From the NCBI GenBank assembly GCA_023818555.1, contig JAMWCG010000038.1, positions 1 through 8,305 of the forward strand: DNA of 8,305 nt. The letters run 5' to 3'. The DNA is from Candidatus Omnitrophota bacterium (GTDB lineage: Bacteria > Omnitrophota > Gorgyraeia > DTHP01). This document shows, in pieces, positions 5,967-8,305 of this stretch. The notes under the pieces are model-generated. The model ran no database searches. It was not told where the DNA came from and saw nothing but the letters and a program-made list of their open reading frames with translations. The position numbers were made by a program, and so were the translations under genes. Within the stretch, counting starts at the first letter, position 1; each line of letters opens with the position of its first letter.

Positions 5967-6000
5967 AAAGACCTAGAGAAATTTAGGTCTTTTTATTTTT
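5967..6000 (+). terminator. Rho-independent terminator
   Basis: AAAGACCTA (5967-5975) pairs perfectly with TAGGTCTTT (5984-5992) around an 8-base loop and runs into a T-rich tract to 6000. It lies 33 bases after the stop of the outer-membrane protein remnant and isolates the following operon from upstream transcription. Confidence 0.85.
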
Positions 6001-6022
6001 AATAATTTGGGTCTTTTGGCAC

Positions 6023-6050
6023 TTGCGAATATTTTTGAAAGTAATATAAT
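6023..6050 (+). promoter_or_regulatory. Sigma-70 promoter of the peptide/radical SAM operon
   Basis: TTGCGA (6023-6028) and a perfect TATAAT (6045-6050) stand 16 bases apart, just after the terminator. The transcript would start near 6057, about 32 bases before the first gene. The -35 is a moderate match; the -10 is exact. Confidence 0.6.
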
Positions 6051-6088
6051 AAAACAACAAAAGATTGAATAAAAGAAGGAGGGAAGCG

Positions 6089-6226
6089 ATGAAAAGAGGA
6101 AAGAGTAATCACCCACAACCTAAGAATAAGCAGAAAAATAATCAGAGAAGACAAAAGTGGGAAAAGCCGAACTTAGAGGATGTTTCAGAAAAAATAATGG
6201 CACAACCATACATTAGGTTTACATAA
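6089..6226 (+). CDS. Probable RiPP precursor peptide (45 aa)
   Basis: ATG 6089 follows a strong GGAGGG (6078-6083) and runs to TAA 6224-6226, abutting the next ATG. The first 23 residues are extremely basic and polar: nine Lys/Arg, many Asn/Gln, no acidic residue. Then comes KWEKPNLEDVS (23-33) and EKIMAQPYIRFT (34-45). K-W-x-K-P-x-L is a pattern I associate with leaders of small precursor peptides encoded beside PqqD-like proteins and radical SAM enzymes. Position supports this: the next genes are exactly such a pair. I infer that the 23-33 region is the recognition sequence and the C-terminal dozen residues, with Tyr41 and Phe44, are the modified core. It has no Cys, Ser-rich or Gly-rich core, so lanthipeptide or sactipeptide chemistry is unlikely. 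The basic N-terminal extension is unusual. It might instead be a nucleic-acid-binding peptide, but the operon argues otherwise. Confidence 0.7.
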   Translation: MKRGKSNHPQPKNKQKNNQRRQKWEKPNLEDVSEKIMAQPYIRFT

Positions 6227-6496
6227 ATGAATTTTACTGAGCACGTAAAAATAAGAGAAGAGAAATTTGGTGCGGTTATCTTTGAGACGTTAAGAGAAAA
6301 GGTATTTGTGACCAATAAAAGCGGGAAAGAAATCCTTAACTTATTAAATCAAGGATATTCTCTTGAAAAGATAGTAGATAGTCTAACCGATAACTATAGT
6401 GCTACGGACAGGCAGATAATAAAAAACGATGTAGTAAGTTTTATTGAACAATTAAAAGAAAATAATCTCTTAATTTCCAACTCAATAACTCAATGA
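6227..6496 (+). CDS. PqqD-like peptide-binding (RRE) protein
   Basis: The 89-residue protein matches the PqqD / RiPP recognition element fold. An N-terminal beta-hairpin region (VKIREEKFGAVIFETLREKV, about 7-26) is followed by FVTNKSGKEILNLLNQGYSL (27-46, the turn and first helix characteristic of PqqD) and a C-terminal helical part with VVSFIEQLKENNLL. Such proteins are small chaperones that hold the precursor leader peptide and present it to the partner radical SAM enzyme. The start codon follows the peptide gene's stop with no gap, and its own stop overlaps the radical SAM start (ATGA), so all three are translationally coupled. No separate ribosome binding site is obvious. The family identity is clear from the fold pattern and context; the precise peptide partner is inferred from adjacency. 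Confidence 0.88.
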   Translation: MNFTEHVKIREEKFGAVIFETLREKVFVTNKSGKEILNLLNQGYSLEKIVDSLTDNYSATDRQIIKNDVVSFIEQLKENNLLISNSITQ

Positions 6497-7434
6497 AGTC
6501 AATTAACTTTAAGGACTTAAAATCCCCCCTCTTTATTGCCTGGCAGATTAATTCTGTTTGTAACTTAGAATGCCTTCACTGTTGCGAAGAGGCAGGCCAG
6601 AGTATTCCCGGAGAAATGAACAGAGAAGAGATATTTAATTTCCTGAAGCAAGTCGTTAATCTCCATATTCCCTATGTTGCCCTTTCTGGTGGTGAACCTT
6701 TACTACATCCGTATTTCTTTTCCATCTGTGAATTTTTAAGAAAAGATAATATCAGTTTAAAGGTGGAGACCAATGGCGAATTTATTGATGAAGAAAAAGC
6801 AAAAAAAATTGCACAATTAAGATTTCGTTCTGTCCAGGTAAGTCTTGATGGTGCAACTGCCTATTCTCATGAGAGGTTAAGACTGCGTGGCAATTGGAAT
6901 AAAGTGGTCTCCAGCCTGCGGATTTTGATTAAAGAAGGTGTAAATACGGAAATTGTTTTTGTCCCCACAAAATTCAATATTGGTGAAATCGGTCAATTGA
7001 TTGATCTGGCTTATTCCTTAGGTGTATATGGCGTTTATACGGGTAAGATTATGAGAATTGGTCGGGCTGCACAAAACTGGGAGATTCTCTGTCCTTCAGA
7101 GAAAGATTATGAGTATTTTTTCAAAAGTTTAAATGAAAAGATAGCCCACTATGATGGTAGAATGAAAGTGTATTACTATCCCTATGATGTGCTTGAGGAA
7201 TTAAAATATAGATTAAAGTTTCCTGCTGCCAGCCTTTTGGTTTTACCCAATGGAAAAGTAAAACTCATCGGACCATTACCGTTTATCTGTGGAGATTTAA
7301 AAAAAGATACTCTGGAACAAGTCTGGGAGAATTACAAAAAGGCATGGCAGAATCCCAAGGTGATAAAGTTTGCCAAAGAAGTCATTGCCCAACCGAGACT
7401 TTTAGCAGAAGCAAATAGATGGAGAGAGATTTAG
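6493..7434 (+). CDS. Radical SAM peptide-modifying enzyme with degenerate SPASM/twitch-like C-terminus
   Basis: The 313-residue enzyme carries the radical SAM cluster motif CNLECLHC (Cys23, Cys27, Cys30, with an extra Cys31), the SAM-binding SGGEP (65-69), ETNG (92-95) and VSLDG (116-120). The cluster cleaves S-adenosylmethionine to start radical chemistry. The C-terminus LLVLPNGKVKL...PFICGDL, then TLEQVW, follows the pattern of a SPASM or twitch domain, where extra iron-sulfur clusters sit. However, it has only one cysteine there (Cys266), and the usual Cys after the P-x-G strand is absent. An auxiliary cluster is therefore doubtful or incomplete. Its neighbours, a PqqD-like protein and a tiny peptide gene, place it with peptide-maturing enzymes such as PqqE and other SPASM relatives. 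The ATG overlaps the PqqD-like stop by four bases, and its 3' end overlaps the prenyltransferase gene by 16 bases. The reaction is unknown. Confidence 0.92.
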   Translation: MKSINFKDLKSPLFIAWQINSVCNLECLHCCEEAGQSIPGEMNREEIFNFLKQVVNLHIPYVALSGGEPLLHPYFFSICEFLRKDNISLKVETNGEFIDEEKAKKIAQLRFRSVQVSLDGATAYSHERLRLRGNWNKVVSSLRILIKEGVNTEIVFVPTKFNIGEIGQLIDLAYSLGVYGVYTGKIMRIGRAAQNWEILCPSEKDYEYFFKSLNEKIAHYDGRMKVYYYPYDVLEELKYRLKFPAASLLVLPNGKVKLIGPLPFICGDLKKDTLEQVWENYKKAWQNPKVIKFAKEVIAQPRLLAEANRWREI

Positions 7435-8305
7435 GGTTATTGCGTTATAGAGTTAGAGAGTTGTTGCGTTTAATTAGATACAGATTCTTTCTCTGGGCCG
7501 GGATAATTCCTTACCTTTTAGGCCAAGTAATTGCCTGGCATGTTCATAAAACGATAAATTGGCATTATTTCTGCTGGGGATTTTTAGGAATTGCTCTGGT
7601 ATTAGCGGCTGTGGAACTTCTCAATGAATATTTTGATAGAAAAAGTGGGGGAGAGAGAATATTCTCAGAAGAAAACCCGAATATCCCAGGTTATTTTCTC
7701 CCTTTAGCTCTTTGCTTCCTCCTCTTGGCTTTCTTTATTAGCCTTTATTTTACCTTTAAGATTGGCAGGCTAATACTTCTATTCTCTTTTTTAGGATTTT
7801 TAGCTACCTATTTCTATGTAGGTCCACCAATTAAATGGGCATATCGGGGATTAGGAGAATTAGTCATTGCCCTCTCCTACGGACCTCTTATGGTTTTAGG
7901 AAGTTATTATCTACAGACAGAGAGAATTGATCTTTTGCCAATTTTTGTTTCTTTAATTTTGGGTTTATTAATTTTTGTTTTAGCTTTGGCTAATGAACTA
8001 CCCGATTACTATCAGGATAGACTGGTGGGGAAGAGGAATATTGTGGTAAGACTGGGAAGAGAAAATGCAGTAAGACTGTTCAGTTTGACTTTGCTTTCTG
8101 TTTTTATCCTCATAGGTTTGGGAATAATTTTAAAGATAATTCCTCCGCTATCTCTTTTTACCTTTTTTTTGTTACCCTTGATCTACGAAAATATAAAGAC
8201 TGCTCAAAGATATTATGATTATCCTTTAGAATTTATTTCGGTAATAAAAAACACTCTTCTCCTTTATCTAATCTTTGTGCTCTTTTTAGGCATAAGTTAT
8301 CTGGG
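7419..8305 (+). CDS. UbiA-family prenyltransferase (partial at window end)
   Basis: A frame opens at ATG 7419, inside the radical SAM gene, and stays open for 295 codons to the window edge, almost the whole usual length of 280-300. It encodes a polytopic membrane protein. The first prenyl-diphosphate motif is NEYFDRKSGGE (Asn69, Asp73, Glu79), where relatives usually have a final Asp. The second is NELPDYYQDRLVGKRNIVVR (Asp196, Asp200). The intervening YRGLGELVIALSYGPLMVLG is typical of MenA-like members. These enzymes transfer an isoprenoid chain from a diphosphate to an aromatic or other acceptor in the membrane; MenA makes demethylmenaquinone. The 16-base overlap implies coupled expression with the peptide-modifying genes, so its acceptor may be that pathway's product or a quinone linked to it. 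That is inference. Ribosome binding site weak; a later TTG (7440) is possible but less likely. Confidence 0.88.
   Translation, partial: MERDLGLLRYRVRELLRLIRYRFFLWAGIIPYLLGQVIAWHVHKTINWHYFCWGFLGIALVLAAVELLNEYFDRKSGGERIFSEENPNIPGYFLPLALCFLLLAFFISLYFTFKIGRLILLFSFLGFLATYFYVGPPIKWAYRGLGELVIALSYGPLMVLGSYYLQTERIDLLPIFVSLILGLLIFVLALANELPDYYQDRLVGKRNIVVRLGRENAVRLFSLTLLSVFILIGLGIILKIIPPLSLFTFFLLPLIYENIKTAQRYYDYPLEFISVIKNTLLLYLIFVLFLGISYL

Noticed and set aside
6016..6029. TTGGCACTTGC resembles a sigma-54 (-24/-12) promoter
   Set aside because: The GG and GC elements must be about 10 bases apart (TGGCAC-N5-TTGC). Here TTGC follows TGGCAC immediately, so the spacing is wrong, and a sigma-70 arrangement with TATAAT fits better.
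1..8305. CRISPR array, tRNA or rRNA genes, insertion sequences
   Set aside because: I saw no regularly spaced repeats, no cloverleaf-like sequence with a TTC-arm, no rRNA signature and no transposase fragments or terminal inverted repeats in the window.

Overview
The window looks like an AT-rich chromosomal segment from an uncultured diderm (Gram-negative-type) bacterium. Two lipoprotein signals and the remains of an outer-membrane beta-barrel ending in Phe support the diderm call. The lineage cannot be fixed from the sequence. An uncultured candidate-phylum bacterium of the Omnitrophota kind is a guess, not a result. Every gene seen lies on the + strand.

Layout. Positions 1-124 hold the C-terminus of a primary sigma factor (rpoD, cut by the window edge). 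Two tiny membrane-associated genes follow closely: a 44-aa lipoprotein (154-288) and a 67-aa single-span protein (292-495). A clear sigma-70 promoter (531-559) then drives a YebC/TACO1 family translation factor (626-1378). A 165-base gap with a possible gene remnant separates it from a WrbA-like flavodoxin (1544-2020). Next comes a tight three-gene signalling operon: a PhnD-like solute-binding lipoprotein (2073-2993), a HAMP/HisKA_3 sensor kinase (2993-4387) and a NarL-type response regulator (4394-5047). No transporter genes accompany it, so the binding protein is probably the sensory subunit of a three-component system.

Positions 5075-5934 are a small gene graveyard. A good Fur box sits just downstream of a TTGACA element and precedes a fur-family gene that has lost the middle of its DNA-binding domain. 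That gene runs directly into an outer-membrane protein gene that has lost its start codon and much of its barrel. A rho-independent terminator closes the block at 5967-6000.

The most interesting region is 6016-8305. A promoter and a strong ribosome binding site lead into a 45-codon gene for a very basic peptide (6089-6226), which is probably a RiPP precursor. It abuts a PqqD-like peptide-binding (RRE) protein (6227-6496), which overlaps a radical SAM enzyme with a degenerate C-terminal cluster domain (6493-7434). That gene in turn overlaps a UbiA-family prenyltransferase (7419 to the window end). The tight packing suggests one pathway in which a ribosomal peptide is recognised, modified by radical chemistry and perhaps prenylated, or one in which a peptide-derived cofactor and a quinone are made together. 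The product is unknown.
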